From the NCBI RefSeq assembly GCF_008642275.1, contig NZ_CP029189.1, positions 682,001 through 746,000 of the forward strand: DNA of 64,000 bases, read 5' to 3'. Shown here one piece after another: positions 54,774 through 63,716 of this stretch; position 1 is the first letter of the stretch, and each line of letters begins with the position of its first letter. The notes under the pieces are model-generated. The model saw nothing but the letters and a program-made list of their open reading frames with translations, was not told the DNA's origin and did no database searches. Source of the DNA: Streptomyces venezuelae. GTDB lineage: Bacteria > Actinomycetota > Actinomycetes > Streptomycetales > Streptomycetaceae. The translations under genes and the position numbers were made by a program.

Positions 54774-55949
54774 TCAGCCGGCCGGGATGAAGGCCTGCTT
54801 GCGGGCGCAGGTCCAGATGACCGGGTGGGTGTCGCCCTCGGCGTCCTCGGCGGCACCGCCGACCCGGTCGTCGTCGGTGACGGTGTAGGCGGTCGTGAAG
54901 GCGTTCGGGGCAAGTGCGGGAAGGGCGCGCATCGGGCCTTCACCGGTCCAGTACTGGGCCCGCTCCTGCGGGTGGTCCGGCGGCGGCGGCCACGCGTACA
55001 GGAAGTGGCTGCCGATGCCGACGGAGACGTTCGTATGCGGGCTGATTCCCTCGAAGGTGCCGCGGTGGGCGCTCGGGAGCCGGGGCGCGTAGCCGGCCGG
55101 CTCGTGAGGGACGGTCCAGACGGCGGGCCGGTCCAGCCACTGCTCCTGAACGGACACGTACGTGCCGACGATCCGGCCGGAGTCGTCGATGTCGTGGGGC
55201 CGGTACTGGTGGTCGAGGCTGCCGAGGGGCAGGAGAGCGGTGGGGCCGGCGTCCACGGCGGCGGACCAGAGCAGCCCGGGGCTGGTGGGCCGGTCGTCCC
55301 CGGTGGCCGGGGGCCCGAAGCCGGAGCCGATGACCCGGCCGGCGTCGTCGATGCCGGTCACGTAGTCGAGCCGGTAGCCGGGCGGCACGAGGAGTTTGCG
55401 GTGGATCCTGCCGCCGGCCCATTCGAGACCGGTGGTGACTCCCGGTTCGTCGTCGTAGCGGGTGCCGACGACGTGCCCCCGGTCGTTGACGTCGCTCGCG
55501 GTGTGTCCGTGGGGCAACAGGGTGACACCGCGCGCCCCCGGCCGGTAGCTGAAGGCCAGGGTCTCGGTCCGGACCGGGGTGGTCAGCGTGCCGACCATGA
55601 GGCCGGACCGGTTGACGGCTTCCACCCGTCCGCCGGTGGCTCCGGCGGGCAGCGGGACGGCGAACACCTTGGTGCCGACCCAGTACGCCGGCAGGTCGTG
55701 CGAGACGCCGACCGCCAGCCCGGCCGGGCCGATGTCGTTCACCTGGGTGCGGTGCAGCCACGGGTTCGGATACGGGTCCTCCCCCGGCAGCGACTCCAGG
55801 ATCCGGATGGACGGTTCGCAGCGCGGTCCCGCGTCCGGCGCGCCTGCTGCGGGCTCCGCCGCGGCGGTGCGAGCCGGTAGGACGACGGTGAGCGAGGCGA
55901 GCACCGCCGCTGCCGCTGTCGTACGGATGGTCCTGCTTCTCCTGCGCAT
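54774..55949 (-). CDS. Secreted HAF-repeat-like protein of unknown function
   Basis: A 391-residue protein with a Sec signal peptide (RRRSRTIRTTAAAAVLASLTVVLPARTAAAEPA, cleavage after AxA near residue 32). The mature part has repeated units of the type D-x-N/D-x-x-G-x-V-V-G-T (VNDIGPAGLAVG, VNRSGLMVGT, VNDRGHVVGT, IDDAGRVIGS, IDDSGRIVGT), about 45 residues apart. These resemble HAF repeats of extracellular proteins with a probable beta-propeller. Two Cys (CEPS and WTCA) could bridge the ends. No enzymatic motif is seen. Confidence 0.85.
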   Translation of the reverse strand: MRRRSRTIRTTAAAAVLASLTVVLPARTAAAEPAAGAPDAGPRCEPSIRILESLPGEDPYPNPWLHRTQVNDIGPAGLAVGVSHDLPAYWVGTKVFAVPLPAGATGGRVEAVNRSGLMVGTLTTPVRTETLAFSYRPGARGVTLLPHGHTASDVNDRGHVVGTRYDDEPGVTTGLEWAGGRIHRKLLVPPGYRLDYVTGIDDAGRVIGSGFGPPATGDDRPTSPGLLWSAAVDAGPTALLPLGSLDHQYRPHDIDDSGRIVGTYVSVQEQWLDRPAVWTVPHEPAGYAPRLPSAHRGTFEGISPHTNVSVGIGSHFLYAWPPPPDHPQERAQYWTGEGPMRALPALAPNAFTTAYTVTDDDRVGGAAEDAEGDTHPVIWTCARKQAFIPAG

Positions 55950-56066
55950 GGATCCCCCCCCGGGTCCGGACGCGAGCCGACGGCACTGACGGCTCGTCGG
56001 CCCACATCATGACCGGCCGGGGCGGGGCTGAACAGACGGCCTCGGGTGCGGCCGGTCGGCGGTACG

Positions 56067-56858
56067 TCAGATGAAGCCGAGGGCCGAGGCGCCGCCGAAG
56101 CCGCCCAGCAGGATGAAGACGGGCATGAGGACCTTCAGCTCCACCCAGCTGCCGGCCCGGAACCGCATCGCCTTCGGCGGGCCGATCGGGTACCAGCGCT
56201 TGCCGGCGATCGGCAGCGGCCACAGGACCGGGCAGCCGGACACGGTGAGCGCGTCCCCGATGTCGTGGACCAGGGCTCCGAGCACGATCGGCAGGCCGAG
56301 CCAGAGGTACTCCTGGCCCGGTCCGGTGAACAGCCAGTTCGCGCCGTTGCCGGGCTGGTCGAGCACTCCGGCCAGGATCCACGCACTGGTCGCGCCGAGC
56401 AGCCAGACCAGGACGTCGCTGGACATCCGGGCGGCGCGCCACAGCAGCCCTTCGACCGCCAGCACGAGGTGCACGAAGAGCAGGGCGAGCACGCCCCAGC
56501 GGTCGGCAGTGACGGCGAGCAGGGAGGACCCGCCGCCGATCAGGACGGCCCAGAGCCAGGTGTGTGTCAGGGTGCGGTGGCCGCCGGTCCGGCGGGCGTC
56601 CTTCTTGGAGCGGGTGCTCTTGTAGACGGCGTAGGAGATCTTGTCGACCACCTCGCACACGCCTTTGGAGAGCGGGCCGAAGGCGCGCGAGATCGTCGCC
56701 GACTTGTGATCGAGGTCCGGGGCGAGGGCCGCTCCGGCGCAGATCAGCGCGCCGACGACGAGGACGGGCCAGGGCATGGGGTGTCCGGCGGCCGCGGTGG
56801 CCGCCCCCACCCCCAGCCAGGCCGCTGCCCCGGACAGTGAGTGCGCCGGACCCATCAT
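56067..56858 (-). CDS. YdjM/DUF457-type membrane-bound metal-dependent hydrolase
   Basis: A 263-residue membrane protein: MMGPAHSLSGAAAWLGVG with the early His, ALAPDLDHKSATISRAFGPLSKG (metal-ligand DxDH), GHRTLTHTWLWAVL (HRxxTHT) and ALVHDIGDALTVSGCPVLWP, typical of the LexA-regulated YdjM inner-membrane hydrolase family. About five to six hydrophobic segments. ATG 56858 fits the conserved N-terminus; the frame upstream is antisense to the helicase gene. Confidence 0.88.
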   Translation of the reverse strand: MMGPAHSLSGAAAWLGVGAATAAAGHPMPWPVLVVGALICAGAALAPDLDHKSATISRAFGPLSKGVCEVVDKISYAVYKSTRSKKDARRTGGHRTLTHTWLWAVLIGGGSSLLAVTADRWGVLALLFVHLVLAVEGLLWRAARMSSDVLVWLLGATSAWILAGVLDQPGNGANWLFTGPGQEYLWLGLPIVLGALVHDIGDALTVSGCPVLWPLPIAGKRWYPIGPPKAMRFRAGSWVELKVLMPVFILLGGFGGASALGFI

Positions 56859-56993
56859 GGTCGTTCCCCGCCCCGCTGGTGTGTGGTCGGGCCCGGTCGA
56901 CTGTTTCGTTCGGGCCGCATCGACGGCACAGCGTACCTTCGGTGATCTTCGTTCTGTCCGCCGGTTCCCTGATCCGGGGGGAAGCCAGGCAAG

Positions 56994-59525
56994 ATGGGGG
57001 GTGTGACCCTCATTGATCAGCTCCCGCCGAACGCCGACCCCGACGCCCTCTTCGAGGCTTTCTCCTCGTGGGCGGAGGACCAGGGCATCACCCTGTACCC
57101 GGCTCAGGAGGAGGCGCTGATCGAGGTCGTCTCCGGGGCGAACGTGATCCTGTCCACCCCGACCGGCTCCGGCAAGAGCCTCGTCGCGGCGGGCGCGCAC
57201 TTCACCGCCCTCGCCCAGGACAAGGTGACCTTCTACACCGCACCGATCAAAGCGCTGGTGTCGGAGAAGTTCTTCGACCTGTGCAAGCTCTTCGGCACGG
57301 AGAACGTCGGCATGCTGACCGGCGACGCCTCCGTGAACGCGGACGCCCCGGTGATCTGCTGCACCGCCGAGGTGCTGGCCTCCATCGCCCTGCGCGACGG
57401 CAAGCACGCCGACATCGGCCAGGTCGTGATGGACGAGTTCCACTTCTATGCCGAGCCGGACCGCGGCTGGGCCTGGCAGATCCCGCTGCTGGAGCTGCCG
57501 CAGGCACAGTTCATCCTGATGTCGGCGACGCTCGGCGACATGAAGCGGTTCGAGGAGGACCTGACCCGGCGTACCGGCCGGCCCACCTCGGTGGTCCGTT
57601 CCGCGACCCGGCCCGTCCCGCTCTCGTACGAGTACGTCACCACACCGATCACCGACACGATCACCGAGCTGCTGGAGACCCGGCAGGCTCCGGTCTACAT
57701 CGTGCACTTCACCCAGGCCCAGGCGGTCGAGCGGGCGCAGTCGCTCATGAGCATCAACATGTGCACCCGCGAGGAGAAGGACAAGATCGCCGATCTGATC
57801 GGCAACTTCCGCTTCACCACCAAGTTCGGCCAGAACCTCTCCCGCTACGTGCGGCACGGCATCGGTGTGCACCACGCGGGCATGCTCCCGAAGTACCGCC
57901 GCCTCGTCGAGAAGCTCGCCCAGGCCGGTCTCCTGAAGGTCATCTGCGGTACGGACACCCTCGGGGTCGGCGTCAACGTGCCGATCCGTACGGTGCTGTT
58001 CACCGCGCTCACCAAGTACGACGGCAACCGCGTCCGCACCCTGCGCGCCCGGGAGTTCCACCAGATCGCGGGGCGCGCCGGCCGGGCCGGCTTCGACACC
58101 GCGGGCTATGTGGTGGCCCAGGCCCCCGAGCACGTCATCGAGAACGAGAAGGCGCTCGCGAAGGCCGGCGACGACCCGAAGAAGCGCCGCAAGGTGGTGC
58201 GCAAGAAGGCTCCGGAGGGCTTCGTCGCCTGGTCGGACACCACGTTCGAGAAGCTCATCGCCGCCGACCCGGAGCCGCTCACCTCGCGCTTCAAGGTCAC
58301 CAACATCATGCTGCTGTCGGTCATCGCCCGGCCGGGCGACGCCTTCCAGGCGATGCGCCATCTGCTGGAGGACAACCACGAGCCCCGGAAGGCCCAGCTG
58401 CGGCACATCCGCCGGGCCATCGCGATCTACCGCTCGCTGCTGGACGGTGGTGTGGTCGAGAAGCTCGACACCCCGGACGCGGAGGGCCGCACGATCCGGC
58501 TCACCGTCGACCTCCAGCAGGACTTCGCGCTCAACCAGCCGCTGTCCACCTTCGCGCTGGCATCGTTCGATCTGCTGGACCCGGAGTCCCCCTCCTACGC
58601 GCTGGACATGGTCTCCGTCGTGGAGTCCACCCTGGACGACCCGCGGCAGATCCTCGCCGCCCAGCAGAACAAGGAACGCGGCATCCAGGTCGGCCAGATG
58701 AAGGCCGACGGGATCGAGTACGAGGAGCGGATGGAGCGGCTCCAGGACGTCACCTATCCGAAGCCGCTCGAAGAGCTGCTCTCGCACGCCTACGACGTGT
58801 ACGCCAAGAGCCACCCCTGGGTCCGCGACCACCCGGTCTCCCCGAAGTCGATCATCCGCGACATGTACGAGCGTGCGATGACCTTCACCGAATTCACCTC
58901 CTTCTACGAACTGGCCCGTACCGAGGGCATCGTGCTGCGCTACCTGGCGAGCGCGTTCAAGGCCCTGGACCACACCATCCCGGACGACCTCAAGTCCGAG
59001 GACCTCCAGGACCTGATCGCCTGGCTCGGCGAGCTGGTCCGCCAGGTCGACTCCAGCCTGCTGGACGAGTGGGAGCAGCTGGCGAACCCGGAGGTGGAGA
59101 CGGCGGAGCAGGCCCAGGAGAAGGCCGACCAGGTCAAGCCGGTCACCGCGAACTCGCGTGCCTTCCGCGTCCTTGTCCGCAACGCCATGTTCCGCCGGGT
59201 GGAGCTGGCCGCCCTCGACCACGTCAACGTGCTGGGCGAGCTGGACTCCGAGTCCGGCTGGGACGCGGACGCCTGGGGCGAGGCCCTGGACGGGTACTGG
59301 GACGAGTACGACGACCTGGGGACCGGCCCCGACGCACGCGGCCCGAAGCTGCTGCAGATCGAGGAGGACCCGGCGCACGGTCTGTGGCGCGTCCGCCAGA
59401 CCTTCGCGGACCCCAACGGGGACCATGGCTGGGGCATCAGCGCCGAGGTCGACCTGGCCGCCTCCGACGAGGAGGGACGCGCCGTCATCCGGGTCACCTC
59501 GGTCGGTGAGCTCGGAGCGCTCTGA
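56994..59525 (+). CDS. Ski2-like DEAD/DEAH-box RNA helicase
   Basis: An 843-residue superfamily 2 helicase: Q/Walker A LSTPTGSGKSLVAAG, Ia YTAPIKALVSEKF, motif II MDEFHFYAEPDRG (DEFH), motif III LMSATLGDM, motif V CGTDTLGVGVNVPIRTV and motif VI QIAGRAGRAGFD. A long C-terminal region (DUF3516-like) follows, containing a repeated acidic-helical section. ATG 56994 is used; GTG 57003 is an alternative. It is a conserved actinobacterial helicase, probably in RNA processing. Confidence 0.92.
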   Translation: MGGVTLIDQLPPNADPDALFEAFSSWAEDQGITLYPAQEEALIEVVSGANVILSTPTGSGKSLVAAGAHFTALAQDKVTFYTAPIKALVSEKFFDLCKLFGTENVGMLTGDASVNADAPVICCTAEVLASIALRDGKHADIGQVVMDEFHFYAEPDRGWAWQIPLLELPQAQFILMSATLGDMKRFEEDLTRRTGRPTSVVRSATRPVPLSYEYVTTPITDTITELLETRQAPVYIVHFTQAQAVERAQSLMSINMCTREEKDKIADLIGNFRFTTKFGQNLSRYVRHGIGVHHAGMLPKYRRLVEKLAQAGLLKVICGTDTLGVGVNVPIRTVLFTALTKYDGNRVRTLRAREFHQIAGRAGRAGFDTAGYVVAQAPEHVIENEKALAKAGDDPKKRRKVVRKKAPEGFVAWSDTTFEKLIAADPEPLTSRFKVTNIMLLSVIARPGDAFQAMRHLLEDNHEPRKAQLRHIRRAIAIYRSLLDGGVVEKLDTPDAEGRTIRLTVDLQQDFALNQPLSTFALASFDLLDPESPSYALDMVSVVESTLDDPRQILAAQQNKERGIQVGQMKADGIEYEERMERLQDVTYPKPLEELLSHAYDVYAKSHPWVRDHPVSPKSIIRDMYERAMTFTEFTSFYELARTEGIVLRYLASAFKALDHTIPDDLKSEDLQDLIAWLGELVRQVDSSLLDEWEQLANPEVETAEQAQEKADQVKPVTANSRAFRVLVRNAMFRRVELAALDHVNVLGELDSESGWDADAWGEALDGYWDEYDDLGTGPDARGPKLLQIEEDPAHGLWRVRQTFADPNGDHGWGISAEVDLAASDEEGRAVIRVTSVGELGAL

Positions 59526-59595
59526 CCGTCCGCCGCAACCCGCCCCGTCCGCCCGGCCCACCGGACCCGCCGGACCCGACCGTGGAGATCCTCTG

Positions 59596-60492
59596 ATGAC
59601 GAACCCCGCCGAGAGACTGGTCGATCTGCTCGATCTGGAGCAGATCGAGGTCAACATCTTCCGTGGCGCCAGCCCGCAGGAGTCCCTCCAGCGTGTCTTC
59701 GGCGGGCAGGTCGCCGGCCAGGCTCTGGTGGCCGCCGGGCGCACCGTGGAGAGCGACCGCCCGGTCCACTCGCTGCACGCGTACTTCCTGCGCCCCGGCA
59801 TCCCCGGGGTGCCGATCGTGTACCAGGTGGAGCGGGTGCGCGACGGGCGGTCCTTCACCACGCGCCGGGTCACCGCGGTCCAGCAGGGCAAGACGATCTT
59901 CAATCTCACCGCCTCCTTCCATCATCCGGAGGAGGGCGGCATCGAGCACCAGCTGCCTCCTCACCACGTCCCGCACCCGGACACGCTCCCCAAGGTCGCG
60001 GACGAGATCCGCGAGCACCTGGGGGCGCTGCCGGAGGCGCTGGAGCGGATGGCCCGCCGGCAGCCCTTCGACATCCGGTACGTCAACCGGCTCCGCTGGA
60101 CTCCCGAGGAGCTCAAGGGATCCGATCCCCGCAGCGCGGTGTGGATGCGCGCGGTCGGTCCACTGGGCGACGACCCCCTCATCCACACCTGCGCGCTCAC
60201 CTACGCGAGCGACATGACCCTCCTCGACGCCGTGCGCATCCCCGTGGAACCCCTGTGGGGCATGCGCGGTTTCGACATGGCCTCGCTGGACCACGCCATG
60301 TGGTTCCACCGGCCCTTCCGGGCGGACGAGTGGTTCCTGTACGACCAGGAGTCGCCCATCGCGCACGGCGGCCGGGGTCTGGCCCGGGGCCGCATCTACG
60401 ACGTGGAGGGCAGGCTGCTGGTCTCCGTGGTCCAGGAGGGCCTCTTCCGTCCTTACCCCGCCAAGCCGTCCGAGCCCGCCCCGGAGAACTGA
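59596..60492 (+). CDS. tesB: Acyl-CoA thioesterase II
   Basis: A 298-residue double-hotdog thioesterase: RVFGGQVAGQALVAAGRTV and HSLHAYFLRPG in the first half, CALTYASDMTLLDA and ASLDHAMWFHRPFRADEW in the second, with the catalytic Asp, Gln/Thr and His framework of TesB. It starts at ATG 59596, 71 bp after the helicase. It cleaves medium- and long-chain acyl-CoA in the cytoplasm. Confidence 0.92.
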   Translation: MTNPAERLVDLLDLEQIEVNIFRGASPQESLQRVFGGQVAGQALVAAGRTVESDRPVHSLHAYFLRPGIPGVPIVYQVERVRDGRSFTTRRVTAVQQGKTIFNLTASFHHPEEGGIEHQLPPHHVPHPDTLPKVADEIREHLGALPEALERMARRQPFDIRYVNRLRWTPEELKGSDPRSAVWMRAVGPLGDDPLIHTCALTYASDMTLLDAVRIPVEPLWGMRGFDMASLDHAMWFHRPFRADEWFLYDQESPIAHGGRGLARGRIYDVEGRLLVSVVQEGLFRPYPAKPSEPAPEN

Positions 60493-60500
60493 GCACACCC

Positions 60501-60902
60501 ATGCCCACCCCTGCCGTCCCCTGTCCCTGCGGGCTGCCCGCCGTATATTCGGAGTGCTGCGGCCCCTTCCATTCCGGTGCTCGCTCGGCACCCACCGCCG
60601 AGCGGCTGATGCGCTCCCGGTTCAGCGCGTTCGCCGTCGGCGACACCGCCTACCTGATGCGCTCCTGGCACCCCTCCACCCGCCCGGACCGTCTGGACCT
60701 GGATCCCGAACAGCGCTGGGAGCGGCTGGAGATCCTCGCCACGGAGCGCGGCGGGATGTTCGAGACGGAGGGCTCGGTGGAGTTCCGCGCCCACTACCGC
60801 GAGGGCCGGCACACGGGCTCGCTGCACGAGCACAGCAGCTTCTCCCGCGAGGGCGGGGCCTGGGTCTACGTCGGCCCCCTCTCGCCCGTCGACTTCGACT
60901 GA
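60501..60902 (+). CDS. YchJ family protein with SEC-C-like motif
   Basis: A 133-residue protein. The N-terminus CPCGLPAVYSECCGPFHSG is a SEC-C-type zinc ligand set, followed by the YchJ core PTAERLMRSRFSAFAVGDTAYLMRSWHPSTRP and EFRAHYREG...HEHSSFSREGGAWVYV. ATG 60501 lies 8 bp after the thioesterase stop. The last 37 bp overlap the convergent gene at 60866. Confidence 0.9.
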   Translation: MPTPAVPCPCGLPAVYSECCGPFHSGARSAPTAERLMRSRFSAFAVGDTAYLMRSWHPSTRPDRLDLDPEQRWERLEILATERGGMFETEGSVEFRAHYREGRHTGSLHEHSSFSREGGAWVYVGPLSPVDFD

Positions 60903-61873
60903 CCCCGCGCCCCCGCCAGGGCGAAGTCCAGGCTGGTGCGGTACCAGTGGACCTCGTCCGGCGGGCCGGCCGTCAGCAGTACTGTCGCGACCGCGGCCGC
61001 CGCCGGCACCTGCGGGTGCCCGTACGGCGGGGGTGGGCCGAGGGCGGCCAGGACGATCCGCTCCGCCGGGTCGGGCACGGCTTCCAGCAGCTCGCCCTCG
61101 GGGAGCACGGACGCCAGTACGGCGGCACGCTCCCAGGGGTCGGCGGTTCGTCTCAGCAACAGTCCGACATGCCGACCTCGCCACATGCGCGGTCGTAGAT
61201 CCGCCTTGGCCGCCATCAGCTCCCGGTCGGCCGGGGGCGCGATCCCGCGCAGCATTCCCGGCTCCCGTACGGCGAAGTTCCGTAGCTCCGCGCTCAGATA
61301 GAGCCACACCACGGCCCGGTACCGGTTGATCCGGTAGCCGACCGGGGTCACGTGCCCGCAGCGCGCGAGCCGCGTGAACCGGCTCGGGCCGACCCCCACC
61401 ACCTCGGCCGCGGCCTGTGCCCCGGCCACCGTCTCGACCCGCTCGCGCAGCGCGCCCGGTGGGCCCGCCACCGACCTGACCCGGTCCAGTTCGGCCCGTG
61501 CGTAGCGCACGGTCCCGGACAGCGTGCGCGGCCCGGCCCGCACGATTCCCAGCTGGACGGCCCGTGCGAACTCGCTCCGGCTCAGCCCCAGTTCCCCCGC
61601 GGCCTGCACGCCGCCCACCAGCACGTCCGTCGCGTCTCCGGCCGCTGTGCCGCCCGCCGCCGTGCCAGCGGCCACAGCGCCGTCGACCAGAGCGCCGTCG
61701 ACCAGAGCGCCGTCGACCAGAGCGCCGTCGACCAGAGCGCCGTCGACCAGAGCGCCGTCGACCAGAGCGCCGTCGACCAGAGCGCCGTCGACCAGAGCGC
61801 CGTCGACCAGAGCGCCGTCGACCAGAGCGCCGTCGGCCGCAGTTTGCCGAAGTGCGGTCCCCATCTGCGTCAT
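60866..61873 (-). CDS. DUF6397-like Streptomyces protein with variable DGALV repeat
   Basis: A 335-residue protein of a family I associate with streptomycetes only. Residues about 15-65 are ten DGALV pentapeptides encoded by perfect 15-bp repeats; the rest has helix-turn-helix-like stretches (LGLSRSEFARAVQLGIVRAG, VVGVGPSRFTRLARCGHVTPVGYRINRYRAVVWLYL) and a C-terminal domain with REPGMLRGIAPPADRELMAAK. ATG 61873 has GGAGG six bases upstream; a GTG at 61876 is a weaker choice. It overlaps the YchJ-like gene by 37 bp. Its function is unknown, possibly DNA binding. Confidence 0.8.
   Translation of the reverse strand: MTQMGTALRQTAADGALVDGALVDGALVDGALVDGALVDGALVDGALVDGALVDGALVDGALVDGAVAAGTAAGGTAAGDATDVLVGGVQAAGELGLSRSEFARAVQLGIVRAGPRTLSGTVRYARAELDRVRSVAGPPGALRERVETVAGAQAAAEVVGVGPSRFTRLARCGHVTPVGYRINRYRAVVWLYLSAELRNFAVREPGMLRGIAPPADRELMAAKADLRPRMWRGRHVGLLLRRTADPWERAAVLASVLPEGELLEAVPDPAERIVLAALGPPPPYGHPQVPAAAAVATVLLTAGPPDEVHWYRTSLDFALAGARGQSKSTGERGPT
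61681..61830. repeat. Ten perfect 15-bp tandem repeats in the DUF6397-like gene
   Basis: The unit CGTCGACCAGAGCGC is repeated ten times with no mismatch. Because 15 is a multiple of 3, copy-number change keeps the reading frame and alters only the length of the DGALV tract. Confidence 0.97.
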
Positions 61874-61986
61874 CACAGTCCTCCCCCACGAGCAGCGATT
61901 ACTCTGTGTGAAGACCGTAACTCAGTGCAACGACATCCCGCGAGGCCTGTGGACAACTTCCCCACAGGCACCGGAGACGGCCCGGT

Positions 61987-62385
61987 TCAGCCGCCGGTGA
62001 TGCGCCGCTCCGCGACGCCCAGGTGCTCGCCCACCCTGTTGACCAGGAGTGTCATCTCGTACGCGACCTGTCCGATGTCGGACTCGGCGGCGCTCAGCAC
62101 GCACAGGCTGCTGCCCGCGCCCGCCGCCATGACGAACAGCGCCCCCTCGTCGTACTCGACCATCGTCTGCCGTACCTCACCTGCCCGGAAGTGGCGGCCG
62201 GACCCCTTGGCAAGGCTCTGCAGACCGGCCGCGACAGCCGCCAGGTGTTCCGCGTCCTCCCGTGCCAGCCCCGCGCTCGCCCCCGTGACCAGGCCGTCGT
62301 TGGACAGCACCACCGCGTGCCGCACCTGCGGGACCCTGCGCGTCAGGTCGTCCAGCAGCCAGTCCAGTTGCTTGTCCAGTGCCAT
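61987..62385 (-). CDS. Roadblock/LC7 domain protein (conservon CvnB-like)
   Basis: A 132-residue Roadblock/LC7 protein: LDWLLDDLTRRVPQVRHAVVLSNDGLVTGAS at the N-terminus, REDAEHLAAVAAGLQSLAKG, and VMAAGAGSSLCVLSAAESDIGQVAYEMTLLV. ATG 62385 places MALDKQLDW at the start, as is usual. In conservons this protein pairs with a sensor kinase and a small GTPase. Here it follows the GTPase gene at a distance, with a plus-strand flavoprotein between them. Confidence 0.9.
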   Translation of the reverse strand: MALDKQLDWLLDDLTRRVPQVRHAVVLSNDGLVTGASAGLAREDAEHLAAVAAGLQSLAKGSGRHFRAGEVRQTMVEYDEGALFVMAAGAGSSLCVLSAAESDIGQVAYEMTLLVNRVGEHLGVAERRITGG

Positions 62386-62491
62386 TCCCGGCCCCTCCCC
62401 GTCGACGTCGGCCACATGGCCTCGCCCCACCCCGCGTACTCGTGCCGCAAGCCTTCCCCACCAGCGCCTTTCGGGCAAGGAGGATGTCCCC

Positions 62492-62929
62492 ATGGCGAAG
62501 AAGATGACTCAAGAGGAATGGCGGGCGTTCGTCTCGCACTCGACCCGCACCGGAAAGCTCTCCACCGTGCGCGAGGACGGAAGTCCGCACATCGCCCCCA
62601 TCTGGTTCGTGCTCGACGGGGACTCCTTCGTTTTCAACACCGGAAAGGACACCGTCAAGGGACGCAACCTCGCCCGCGACGGCCGGGTCGCGCTCTGCGT
62701 GGACGACGACCGGCCGCCGTTCTCCTTCGTCGTCCTCCAGGGCCGCGCCGAGATCAGCGGGTACGCCGACGACGCCGGCGAACTGCTCACCTGGGCAACG
62801 CGAATCGGTGCCCGGTACATGGGCGAGGAGCAGGCCGAGTCCTTCGGCCGCCGCAACGCCGTCCCGACCGAACTCCTCGTCAGGGTTCCGATCGACAAGG
62901 TGATCGCCCTCGCCGGCGTCGCCGAATGA
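62492..62929 (+). CDS. PPOX class F420-dependent oxidoreductase-like protein
   Basis: A 145-residue split-barrel flavin/F420 protein: WRAFVSHSTRTGKLSTVREDGSPHIAPIWFVLDGDSFVFNT, then GKDTVKGRNLARDGRVALCVDDDRPPFSFVVLQG. ATG 62492 has AAGGAGGATG upstream, a strong ribosome-binding site. It lies divergently between the roadblock gene and the GTPase gene. It probably binds F420 or FMN; the substrate is unknown. Confidence 0.9.
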   Translation: MAKKMTQEEWRAFVSHSTRTGKLSTVREDGSPHIAPIWFVLDGDSFVFNTGKDTVKGRNLARDGRVALCVDDDRPPFSFVVLQGRAEISGYADDAGELLTWATRIGARYMGEEQAESFGRRNAVPTELLVRVPIDKVIALAGVAE

Positions 62930-63056
62930 CCGGCCCCTGACGCGCGCCCCCTGATCGCCGCCCCACAAACCACGAACCACGAACCACGACCTTCGATCCC
63001 GGACTCCGGTCCCTGGCCTCCGATCCCCCATTCCCGATGCCGCCGACCGGGCCGGT

Positions 63057-63716
63057 TCACACGGAATCGGCCTGCGGCTCCACCGAGTCCAGCAGCCGGG
63101 CGGTGTGCACCCGCCCGGCGTACTCGACCAGCCTGATCAGCACTTCCTTCCCCGAGTCCCGGTCCCGCGCGTCACACAGCACCACCGGAGTCCCCTGCTC
63201 CAGGTCCAGGGCCCGCGAGACGTCGTGCGCCCCGAACCGCCGAGCGTCCGTGAAGCAGTTGACGGCCACCACGAACGGGATACGCCGGTGCTCGAAGTAG
63301 TCCACCGCCGGGAAGCAGTCCTCCAGCCGCCGGGTGTCGGCGAGTACCACCGCGCCCAGCGCGCCCTGCGACAGCTCGTCCCACAGGAACCAGAACCGGT
63401 CCTGCCCCGGCGTGCCGAACAGGTACAGGGACAGCCCGGACCGGATGGTGATCCGCCCGAAGTCCATGGCCACCGTCGTGGTCGTCTTCTGGTCCACGCC
63501 GTCCGTGTCGTCGACCAGTTCCCCCGCCTCGCTCAGCTGCTCCTCCGTCCGCAGCGGCCGGATCTCGCTGACCGCGCCCACCAGCGTGGTCTTGCCGACA
63601 CCGAACCCGCCGGCCACCAGGATCTTCAAGGCCAGTGCGGCCAGTTCGGGGTCCTCCTCGGGACCCTGCTCCGTGTCCGGGTCCGATCCGGCAGACCGGT
63701 CGTCATGCTGTCCCAT
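63057..63716 (-). CDS. Conservon GTPase (CvnD-like ATP/GTP-binding protein)
   Basis: A 219-residue small Ras-like GTPase: P-loop ILVAGGFGVGKTTLVGAVSEI, switch region TTTTVAMDFGRI, LYLFGTPGQDRFWFLWDEL (DxxGQ-like G3, with Thr-Pro), and base recognition VVAVNCFTDARRFG (N-x-x-D-like variant). The first 30 residues are acidic and variable. ATG 63716 shares one base with the DUF742 stop (TGATG), the usual CvnC-CvnD junction. Confidence 0.93.
   Translation of the reverse strand: MGQHDDRSAGSDPDTEQGPEEDPELAALALKILVAGGFGVGKTTLVGAVSEIRPLRTEEQLSEAGELVDDTDGVDQKTTTTVAMDFGRITIRSGLSLYLFGTPGQDRFWFLWDELSQGALGAVVLADTRRLEDCFPAVDYFEHRRIPFVVAVNCFTDARRFGAHDVSRALDLEQGTPVVLCDARDRDSGKEVLIRLVEYAGRVHTARLLDSVEPQADSV

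Noticed and set aside
56067..59909. Minus-strand open frame of about 1280 codons covering the helicase region
   Set aside because: Only its end (56067-56858) shows a real family, the YdjM-like hydrolase; the rest is antisense to the helicase.
61681..61830. Possible CRISPR array
   Set aside because: The repeats are directly adjacent 15-bp units with no spacers, lie inside a coding gene in frame, and no cas gene is near.
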